Assembly: GCF_003576645.1 (NCBI RefSeq)
Contig: NC_044930.1
Span: forward strand, 10,899,051 to 10,963,050
DNA: 64,000 bases
Source: Ipomoea triloba
Lineage: Eukaryota; Streptophyta; Magnoliopsida; Solanales; Convolvulaceae
Reading direction: 5' to 3'
A program made the position numbers and the translations under genes. The first letter of the stretch is position 1. Each line of letters begins with the position of its first letter. Under the pieces are notes generated by a model. It saw nothing but the letters and a program-made list of their open reading frames with translations, made no database searches and had not been told where the DNA came from. This document shows positions 45,561-55,300 of this stretch, piece after piece.

Positions 45561-47538
45561 TCTACTATACTAATAAGAGCCAAAGAGAGTTAGGCCTAAA
45601 ATGGGTAGAAAAATGGCGGTCAAATTATTTAATCAAATGGATGGTTCAGATGAATTATTTAATCAAATAGATGGTTAAGATAATTCAGATTAATATTATT
45701 AATAGAGATTACCTAATTTAACCTTACTTTTATGATTATCCGTTAAGTTTTCCGTTAAATATTCTCTTCTCCGTTAATATTCCGTTAACTTTTAACTTAC
45801 CCATTAATTTCTATAAGAAAGGTTTTAGGTTCGAACCTCATCTCAATCAAATTTGACATAATTAAGTTTCTCACTCTATTTTACTCTTATTAAATTAAAT
45901 AAATTAGTAGCTACAACAAAAAATGATACATATGTATTTCTTTAATTTAGAATTATGTGTCTACAATACCTTTATTTGAAAAAATTATTCATTGTCAAAA
46001 AATTAAATTAAATAAGAGAAATAATTCATTAGTTATATTTTCTTTATTTTATCTCATGTGAATAATGTTATATATTTATTTACCAAGTATTTTATTAATA
46101 CTATGAAATTTTTTTAAAATAATTTGAAGCTAATTATATTAACTACTTGGGGATTGGTTGACAAAGAGAGTACTCAAATAATAACCCAACAAATTGAAGC
46201 TGAATCACTATATTTTACTCTTATTGAATTAAATAAATTAGTAGTTAACCAAAAAATGATACATATGTATTTCTTTAATACCATGAAAAAAATAAAAAAG
46301 AATAGTTTGAAACCAATCATATTAACTACTTGGGGGATTTGTTGACAATGAAAGTACTTAAATAACCCATTACCCAGCAAATTGAAACGAGAAACTACCT
46401 TTTAATATCTTTGGAATACATAATATTTTAAATTTTCAAATTTTTATTAATTTATTTAATCTTTTTTCTTAAACTAGGGATTTCTTTATCGACAATAACT
46501 CATTCAACAATAATGGTTGAACCAAATGAACCCCAAGCAGAACACCTAAAGGAAAGTTCATAGCTCCTATATCATAATCTCATTGCATGACGTTGTCATC
46601 TATGCTACCAATAATAACCGAATTGCGAATAACACACTACCAACAAAAAGGAAGAGAACAAATAGTAAAAATGAAGATAATGACAATGTTACTCAAAAGA
46701 GAATTAAGAACACTTATAAAAATTCGAGTCATTGCCATTTTTTGTCTTACTGTTATTGGGGCATTGCCAATTTTAGTCCACTTCATTAATTTTTGCCACA
46801 TTGCAGCCAGTTTTATTTAGTCCTTGCCACTTTTAGTCCACCGTTAAAATTCCCGTCAAATAGTCGTCCAAAACAGGGGTATCTTCGTCTTTTCATGCTT
46901 TGGTCATCTCCTTTACCATTTGTAGTGGTTTTCCTTACACATTTTCATCAAATGGAGACCTAAATCTTTTTATGCGGCGTCCCCTATTTTGGACGACTGC
47001 AAAGGGTAAAGGAGAAAGGGACGACTACAAATGTGTAAGGAAAACCACTGCAAAGGATAAAAGAGATGACCAAAGCATGACAAGACGAAAATACCCTTGT
47101 TTTGGACGGCCATTTGACGAGAATTTTAGCGGTGGACTAAAAGTGGTAATGATTAAATAAGACTGGTCAATGTGGCAAAAATTAATGAAGTGGACTAAAA
47201 TTGGCAATGTCCCAATAACAATAGGACAAAAAATGGAAATGACTCTAAAAATTCAAATTAAAAGTAGTATTTATTTAGACTATCATTTTTAGATAAAATA
47301 TTTAGATTATCGATTTTACAAGGTTGCAAACATTTATTTTAGTAATAATTATAATGAATTTTCTATATTATCTTGGATTCCTATACTTTGAGTTAGATAT
47401 TTAAATAAAAAAATTCGATATTCAATTACCCATGTATAAACTTCTCCTATATAATCTTGCATTGATATACTTTTAAATATTTATTTAAATATAAACATTG
47501 GGCATTAACCCATTTGCGCAATGCGCGTATAAAACTAG
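45561..47538 (+). mobile_element. Non-autonomous Helitron, copy A, both ends present
   Basis: Starts TCTACTATACTAATAAGAGC preceded by A, and ends with a stem-loop (gcgcaatgcgc), gtataaaactag, then T. TC start, CTRR end, 3' hairpin and A/T insertion site all match Helitrons. Length 1978 bp, of which 46726-47245 is an inserted MITE. No RepHel protein is encoded. Directly after the end, a decayed second 3' end follows (47539-47592). Confidence 0.82.
46726..47245. mobile_element. Mutator-type MITE nested in Helitron copy A, 9-bp TSD
   Basis: A 520-bp element with ends gagtcattgccattttttgt and the complement of gagtcatttccattttttgt. It is flanked by taaaaattc at 46717-46725 and 47246-47254. Inverted arms extend well over 200 bp, including catgctttggtcatctcctt and its mirror. 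Copy C of the Helitron gives the approximate uninserted sequence around this site. Confidence 0.85.
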
Positions 47539-47595
47539 TTTAAATATAAACATTAAACATTTAATCAGTCGCACAACGTGGGTGTAAAATTAGTA
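47539..47595 (+). repeat. Tandem second Helitron 3' end, decayed
   Basis: Immediately after CTAG of copy A, the text tttaaatataaacattaaac, then cgcacaacgtgggtgtaaaa and ttag followed by T, repeats the last 55 bases of the Helitron imperfectly. The hairpin is degraded and CTAG has become TTAG. Confidence 0.6.
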
Positions 47596-47955
47596 TATAT
47601 TTATAAAAGATAATTTGAGTGTTTTAGTCTTTTAGATACAGAGGGGTATCGCCAACCAACCTTTTTAATTCGACAGCTACTTTGGCTTCTGCTCTTTTAA
47701 CTCTTGCTACAATGCTACCTACAAAACATCATTACTCATAATTCACCATAAATGTTCCCAATAAATGTTCTCAAGATATTTTTGTTTTGTTTTTTGTTTT
47801 TGTTTTGTTGTGCAGCTTTGTCCTACTAAACAATAAAAATAAAAACTCTGTTTAAAGTTGTCATGAACGTGTTTATTAATTGAAGAATTATTAGATAGTA
47901 TATTCTAAATAGGATGCTTATTTCTATTTTATTATTTATTACTGTTGAGTATATA
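47596..47955. other. Spacer between Helitron copies, no gene seen
   Basis: AT-rich and non-coding. A (TTTTG)n-like run lies at 47780-47810. Confidence 0.5.
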
Positions 47956-49076
47956 TCTATTATACTAATAAGAGCCAAAGAGAGTTAGGCCTAAAATGGG
48001 TAGAAAAAATGGCAGTCAAATTATTTAATCAAATGGATGGTTCAGATAATTATTTAATCAAATAGATGGTTAAGATAATTCAGATTAATATTATTAATAG
48101 AGATTACCTAATTTAACCTTACTTTTATGATTATCCGTTAAGTTTTTCCGTTAAATATTCTCATCTCTGTTAACATTCCGTTAACTTTTAATTTACCCAT
48201 TAATTTCTATAAGAAAGGTCTTAGGTTCGAACCTCATCTCAATCAAATTTGACATAATTAAGTTTCTCACTCTATTTTACTCTTATTAAATTAAATAAAT
48301 TAGTAGCTACAACAAAAAATGATACATATGTATTTCTTTAATTTAGAATTATGTGTCCACAATACCTTTATTTAAAAAAATTATTCATTATCAAAAAATT
48401 AAATTAAATAAGAAAAATAATTTCATTAGTTATATTGTCTTTATTTTCTCTCATGCAAAGATTCTTTACATTCAAATTTATCAATTGATATTCATTACAT
48501 TGTCCATTATCTTATTTTTACAATATCTTGTAATTAAATATCAAAGTTATAGTACAAAATAATGTTATATATTTAGTTACCAAGTATTTTATTAATACTA
48601 TGAAAATAATTTTTTAAATAATTTGAAGCTAATTATATTAACTACTTGGGAATTGGTTGACAAAGAGAGTACTCAAATAATAACCCAACAAATTGAAACG
48701 GAATCACTCTATTTTACTCTTATTGAATTAAATAAATTAGTAGTTACACCAAAAAATGATACATATGTATTTCTTTAATACCATGAAAAAAATAAAAAAG
48801 AATAGTTTGAAACCAATCATATTAACTACTTGGGGGATTTGTTGACAATGAAAGTACTCAAATAACCCATTACCCAGCAAATTGAAGCGAGAAACTATCT
48901 TTTAATATCTTTGGAATACATAATATTTTAAATTTTCAAATTTTTATTAATTTATTTAATCTTTTTTTCTTAAACTAGGGTAACTCATTCAACAATAATG
49001 GTTGAACCAAATGAACCCCAAGCAGAACACCTAAAGGAAAGTCCATAGCTCTTATATCATAATCTCATTGCATGAC
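47956..49076 (+). mobile_element. Non-autonomous Helitron, copy B, 3' truncated
   Basis: Starts TCTATTATACTAATAAGAGC preceded by A and follows copy A closely (for example aggcctaaaatgggtagaaa and caacaataatggttgaacca). It includes a stretch (about 48440-48560) that copy A has lost. Homology ends at gcatgac (49076), where a different sequence begins; no hairpin or CTRR end remains. Confidence 0.75.
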
Positions 49077-49600
49077 TGACGGTAATAATGCGTTACCGGT
49101 ATATTATTTGAGTATTTGAATGTTTGTCAAGTATACAGTATTGAGTGCAATGCACAGTATACAAAATGAGTTGAGTGTTGTTCTTTTGTCTAAGTTCAAG
49201 TGTCGTCTCTACAAGTGTTTTTTGTGAGCCTTTTATTTTGTTCAGCTCAGTAATGGAGCATTAAGGCTGCTGAACGTTGGTCATCAATGCTGAGGAGCTG
49301 AACGTCTGAGGAGCTGAACGTTGGTCATCAATGCCGAGGGTCAATGCTGAGGAGCTGAACGTCTGAGGAGCTGAACGTTGGTCATCAATGTTGAGGAGTT
49401 GGACCGTTGCGCATTGATGCTGAGGAGCGAGGTGTTGAACGGTTGGTTGAACGTCCGTTGCCTTGCCTCTGGGTCCTGCTAGTGGGTCCGGGTCGGGTGC
49501 TGCTAGCCGGATTACTCTGTCACCAGTCCCCCCCACTCCCTAGCCAACGAGAGTGGTTGAGGTGGTTTGGGAGTAATGACCAGCCTAAAAATTGTTTTTT
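49077..49600. repeat. Unassigned sequence with GAACGTTGGTCATCAATG minisatellite
   Basis: 49262-49440 repeats ctgaacgttggtcatcaatg and ctgaggagctgaacgtctga several times. The surrounding 49077-49260 and 49440-49600 are moderately GC-rich and unrecognised. The 91- and 102-codon frames follow the repeat and have no recognisable domain. Confidence 0.5.
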
Positions 49601-49654
49601 TTTGTATTTTTTTTTTCGTTGCATCCTCACCTCGGCACCGTGCAGGGGTCACGT

Positions 49655-49926
49655 AGCTGTGACTTCGGCACGGGGCCGAGGTCACATGACCTCGGCCAGC
49701 GCCGAGGTCACATGACCTCGGCCAGCGCCGAGGTCACGTCGTGGTGTGACCTCGGCCAATGCCGAGGTCACGGTACGTGAGTCACGCCGCGGTGTGACCT
49801 CGGCTAGTGCCGAGGTCACGCACTGTACGTGACCTCGGCGTTGGGCCGAGGTCACGGGCGTGACCTCGGCCAGTGCCGAGGTCACGTCGCGGTACGTGAC
49901 CTCGGCGCTGGGCCGAGGTCACGGCG
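49655..49926. repeat. Tandem array of GC-rich hairpin units
   Basis: Seven complete units of the form gtgacctcggc, 4-5 variable bases, then gccgaggtcac, preceded by a partial one. Each unit is a near-perfect 10-11 bp palindrome, with loops such as cagc, caat, tagt and gttgg. Units are joined by short linkers (acgtcgtgg, acgcactgtac and similar). The array is very GC-rich in an AT-rich region. It continues beyond the preceding minisatellite and ends at cggcgcgatctag. Confidence 0.8.
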
Positions 49927-49998
49927 CGATCTAGAGAACTCATCTTACAGTCAACCTTAATCTTAACTAAGATATCGGCAAATTATTATGTGGACCTA

Positions 49999-50080
49999 CA
50001 CAATTTACATACTGAATGTTCATAATTTACATATTGAATATTCAGAACTTGAATTGTGAACATTCAGTATGTAAATTGTG
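49999..50080. repeat. Perfect 24-bp inverted repeat
   Basis: Arms 49999-50022 and 50057-50080 are exact reverse complements (start cacaatttacatactgaatg). The 34-bp loop holds a diverged third version of the same word (aatttacatattgaatattc). It may be a small fold-back element or the core of one. Confidence 0.65.
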
Positions 50081-50646
50081 ACAGATCTATCTTATAAGGT
50101 GAATCCGGGTTCATGGTATAACTATTGCAAGATATCAATTATGCATAGACTTATACAAATATATATATTGATAATCTTTGTTGGTGTGGCAATGAACGAT
50201 GAATCTTAAATTTTAAATTATGTCTTATTTTGAATGTTACGTCATTGTCAAAATTCAAAGATGTTATCCAACAAAGATGCCATGTCATTGCCATTTTCGC
50301 TATTTTAACAACATTATGCACTTGTCAACTACTTAGTTCCCGATTGTATTGAAATTGTCATAATACGTATTTAATTGTAACAAATAAATAAAGATTAGTT
50401 CAAATATTGATTGCATTTATTTTTAATTAATGGGGTGTTTAACCACACTCTTGTCAAAATTAAGAAGATACATCTAACTATTTCATCTAAGAGATGGTTT
50501 GTTTATCATTTCAAACTTTAATTTTTCAACCACTCGCTCTTATGACAAACACATAGGTGAGTATTTTTGGTGTAATATTCATTCGGGGCTAGGTTCGGAC
50601 AAATATTTTGACAATCTTGATTGGAATAGCAATGCATATGACTCAC
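50081..50646. other. Intergenic DNA, no gene seen
   Basis: AT-rich and non-coding; the repeated word gatgccatgtcattgcc-like text suggests retroelement debris, but nothing can be assigned. Confidence 0.4.
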
Positions 50647-51677
50647 TATTAGAAACAAGTGTCATTTAAGTTTTGATGATATCAAAAAAATTAGGAAATT
50701 TAGGTTCCTAATCTTTTTTTTTTCTAGACTTAAGAAATTTTTCATGTAAATCCGAAAAAGGTCAACTCTAGGAACAAATTATACTTTCTGAAAGTAAAAA
50801 TACGGAAAAGTAAACTCAATCCAAAAATTAAACCTTATGATAGTTGAGTCTTAAAAAGTAGTGAATAATAGTAATCTTTGAAAAGTCGCCATCCGAAAGG
50901 TTGAAGACGGAAGAGTTCAAGATTTAAAGACCGAAAGGTTGAAAACGGAAGAGCATAAGACTTGAAGTTTGAAGCGTTGAAGACCAGAAGGTTAGTGGTC
51001 GAAATAGAAGGGCCAACCTTGACTGGAAAGTAGTTTGGGATAAGAAAGTTAAGCTAATCGAATAGTTAGTTTATACCAGAAAGTAGTAAGATTTAACTTA
51101 CAATGTAGATCATGGTCCACAGTATACTGATGGTCTGTTCTTGGCCTAATTTTGTAGTCAGAAAGCACTCATTCTGATTAGGCTGATACAAATCATATAT
51201 AGAGAAAGTGGTGGGTGAGATGACAGTTGTTTGTTTAAGATTAGGCTCATAAATTGTTTGTTAATGGTAGTGGAGAAGCAAAGTATTCCAGATAGATGAT
51301 ATCAATCAGCACAAGCTTTACAGCTGATAGTTGAGTAGTCTGTTCTTAATTTTTGTATATTCTCTATAACATCATTCAACTAATTGGATTCAAAGTCAGA
51401 TCACCAATCATATATCCATGAAAATCTTGTCTTTCTTTTATTGTAGTACAATGATAGTGTTGGATGGGCAGATTTTAACTGCTGGTTTTACCTGAAAACT
51501 TTGTTTTGTTTTTCTCTCTTCCTCTCTCAATTCATTTCTGACGAAAATTTTTACCCACACTTTCGATAAAAGGTTGAAGTATTCGCCGGTAGTTTTAGTT
51601 CGCAAAGCTTTTACTTTGAGTGCTCAAAGTTGTAATCTGTTTTATCCTGAGAGACTAACGCTACAACGCTCCTAACA
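50647..51677. mobile_element. Possible solo LTR (Copia-like)
   Basis: Opens tattagaaacaagtg followed by aagttttgatgatatcaaaa, a wording common at the start of plant Copia LTRs, and ends ctaaca, roughly complementary to the first six bases. TATA-like catatatagaga lies at 51195. Subrepeats gaccgaaaggttgaaaacgg occur at 50890-50990. No target duplication was found, so this remains tentative. Confidence 0.35.
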
Positions 51678-51799
51678 CCTTCAAGAGCTAGTGACAATAT
51701 TTTTCTCATTGAAAAAGATGGCTATGATACAATGACATATATCCTCAAGAAATTCTAAATTCTAAATAGGGAGTATTTCAATTTTAGGACTTTCAAATC

Positions 51800-51955
51800 A
51801 CATGCTAAGTGCCATTAGCCTTGTGTTCAAATGGCATGTAGTGGCTCTCCATATGGAAGGTCACGAGATTGAGTATCAGTGGAGGCGATACTAACTCTTT
51901 ATGCTTCAACAGGTTGAGTTAGTTGTATACATAAAAATCCTAATCGTTATAATGA
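51800..51955 (+). repeat. SINE remnant
   Basis: Plus strand shows tagtggctctccatatggaa, a decayed B-box region (acgagattgag), and the family tail text gatactaactctttatgctt and caacaggttgagttag. It is diverged, with no target duplication seen. Confidence 0.45.
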
Positions 51956-52332
51956 AATGAAACTATCAGCCATAGTGTGTGGAAAATGAAAATTACAATA
52001 ACATATATTGTCAAATGAAGGGTGCTGAAGAGTGAAAATGTACAAAACACAAAATTTAAAGTGCAATGGCGATGAAAATGAATCTTGAAATGAAAAATTA
52101 CATGGGCATTGCCCGGATATTACACTAGTGTTCTTTTATAAAGTGGAAAAAAAGTTACCTATAAAACTAGCATCCCCTAATGGGAATTGTAAATTACATC
52201 TTTAATCTTTTCTAGACCAATATCACCTCAATTTGCATAAACAAACAAATTATATATTGAATATTTTACAACCACCTTAGTAAGGAAAAATACATCTTAA
52301 CAAAATTATATATGTTACATTTGAGATATAGG

Positions 52333-55300
52333 TTAGAAATTCTCCTTGTGAAAATCAAACTTTGTGGTTGTCTTGTGGGTGAAATGTTGAGACAATTGTC
52401 TCAGCTCTCCAACCAGGCCAGGCGGACCGCAATAGAACACTCCTGTCACAAATCAAACCATAATCACTATTTAGATATGTGTATTGGGTAAATCTATTCT
52501 TGTCTCAAGCTGGCAACGCCTCAAACCAAAAAGGGCGATAAGCTTTAGGAGTTGAACTTGTAACTTTTTTATTACTAAGTCAGCAGGCCGATAGGCTCTT
52601 CCATCTAGGAGTCCAACTTGTAACTTTTTGATTACTAAATCAACAGCCTAACCAACTTAACTGAGATTGCCCCACTACTCGATAGTGTGCATTGGGTAAA
52701 TCTCATCTTATCCCTAACTGGCAACGACTCAAGGCATATGGGAGTCAAACTTGTAACTTTTTGATTACCAAGTCAATAATCTGACCAACTTAGTTGGGAT
52801 TGCCCTTAAGCGATGGTGTGCATATATAAGCTAAGGTAAATCATGTCTTGTCCTTCACCGCCAACACCTCAAACAAGCTCGATAGACTGCTCCCTATGGG
52901 AGTCGAACTTGTAACTTTTTTATTACGAAGTCAATAGTCTATCGAGATTCTTCGGACCATATTTCCTAGATCAATTTGATTGGGGTTGCCTTTAAATCAT
53001 TACCCGATGACGTGTATTGAGTAAATCTCATTTTGTCCCTTGGCTGACAACGGCTCAAACCAAGAAGGTCAATAAGTCACTTCATCTAGAAGTCAAACTT
53101 ATAACTTTTTAATTACTAAGTCAAAAGCTGACCGACTTGATTGGGATTGTACTTAAAACATGAAATTTTGGAACAAGTAAAAGTAGAGCATACCAATTCT
53201 TTGATCAGGATGATTAACGGCGACGTGTTTAAACACCTGGCGCCAGTTTGGCCTGGCAAAGTGAGTCTTAGCCCTGGTGCCAGAAACAATGTCCAACCCA
53301 TTCTTGGCGTGCTGGATGGACTGAAGCATGGTGATGAGGGCCGAGCGGGCGTCTCCTTCTTCATAAACACTGGTGCAATAGTTATGGAGCTCGATCAACC
53401 CTTCCTCATCGTTCTCAGACACCTCATTCATCACCCCTCTGAACCACTCGAACGACCCTTGCTCCCGTGTAACCCAATAGAAATAGGCTCGTCTTGTGGC
53501 GAAAGGCTTTTTCTTTGTGCCCTTCACACCGCTCTCTACTGTCCCTTCTTCCTCCTCTTTTTGTTGCTTAATGTTGTTCAACACATCTTTTACTATGCTA
53601 ATCAATGGCGTCGCGCCTATTCCTAGGCCGACTAGGAGGACGACGTCGTACTCCTTGTAGTCCTGTGCTGGTGCCCCATATGGACCATCAATCAATAGCC
53701 TTGGCACTCTGATAAAAGCAACCATAGGACTAAATAAAACATTGAACATTAATTCTACTGAAAATTATTGCATTTTTTGTTCTCCAGTTATACTGTACCC
53801 ATGGTATAGAGTTCTTAAATTATATATATGATCATTTTAACCTTAAGAGCAATACTAAGAGGGGTAATTTTGGATGGTTTTTCACGCATCATTTAAGAGT
53901 TAAAAAAGATCATGCATATAACTCAAAAACTAAATATGTACCACGGATATAATTGAATGACCAAAAATACAATTTTCCCTTAATTCTGTGCTGAATAGAG
54001 CTAAGGGATATGTAGTTTACCTAGGCATGTTCTCTTCTTGTGGAATATCAGCCCTGAGAAGCCCACTCTGGTCACTACTTGGAGGCTGACACACCTATAT
54101 GTGACACAAACAATATTAGAATCACTGTCTAAGATTTTATGCTAAGCTAATTAAGGTTGTATAGTAGCAATGGTAGTTGTGATTTTCTGAGGTAATTAAT
54201 ACCTTGGAGAAGAGAGTTTTGAGCTGTGATGTCCAGTCACCAACAGTTCGAATGTGAATACTTAGATAATCATCACCAGGAGCAGAGGTAATCGAAAAAG
54301 GATGCCTGCAGAAATGCAATGGTTATGGATCAGTTGTCATTATTGGTAATTAATGAGAGAGTTAAATATGATTTTTTTGTTACCATTGGAATGGTGAAAC
54401 AGCTGAGCAATTCACATTGATGTATTGTCCACTTGTGTACTTAAATCCTGGGGGTTTAGACATATGAAGTGCCATTACATTCCCTGGGTACACTGCAACC
54501 TGAAAGTCAAGAAAATTATGGCATGTTGTTAGCTAGAATCAAGCGTCCAATTTCCGGAGTCACTAATTGTTGGACTTGTTCTATCAATTCTCCCTCCCAG
54601 TACTTGCCCCAATCTTCCACTAATTGCTAGACTTGTTCCATCAATTCTCTTCCTAGCACCTTCCAGTCTTAACTGCTCTATCAAGTGCCCAATCTCCTTA
54701 GCCACTAATTGTTGGTACCGTAACTATCGCTTGTTAGATCAAACTCTTACAGCTAAGACGCAACTTTATTTCCTTATTTACAGTCACTATATTTTCGAGT
54801 GGCAAAGTGCTGGACTTGATCCTTTCTCCGACACTTCGCCGAACAATCCCCTAGCCATCAGTTGCTAGACTTGGCCTATACCGACCTCCGCCCAACAATC
54901 TTGTAGCCATCAGTTACTGGACTTGGCCCATACTGGCTTCCGCCCAACAATCCCGTAGCCATCAGTTGCTGGACTTGGCCCATACTGGCCTCCGCCCAAC
55001 AATCCCGTAGCCATCAATTGCTGGACTTAGCTTATACTGGCCTCCGCCCAACAATCCGGTAGCCATCAGTTGCTGGACTTGGTTCATACCAATCTCCGCC
55101 CAACAATCCCCTAGCCATCAGTTGCTGGACTTGGTCCATACCGGCCTCCGCCCAACAAATGCTCTTTACTTAATTTCAGCAGTCTAGAAGTGGGAGAATT
55201 TACCTTTAAGATTTTGACTGTCTTATAGCCAGACCGGAATGCGCGAATCAAGCGTTCACAAGCATATAGTATCATTGGGACAGCAAGGTACATCCATGTC

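Noticed and set aside
53141..53626. 161-codon plus-strand frame
   Set aside because: It is antisense to RBOHB exon 11, whose minus-strand product is clearly the NADPH-binding domain.
54837..55158. CRISPR-like regular repeats
   Set aside because: The 52-bp units are contiguous, with no unique spacers, and lie in a plant intron. The same applies to 9400-9900 and 49655-49926.
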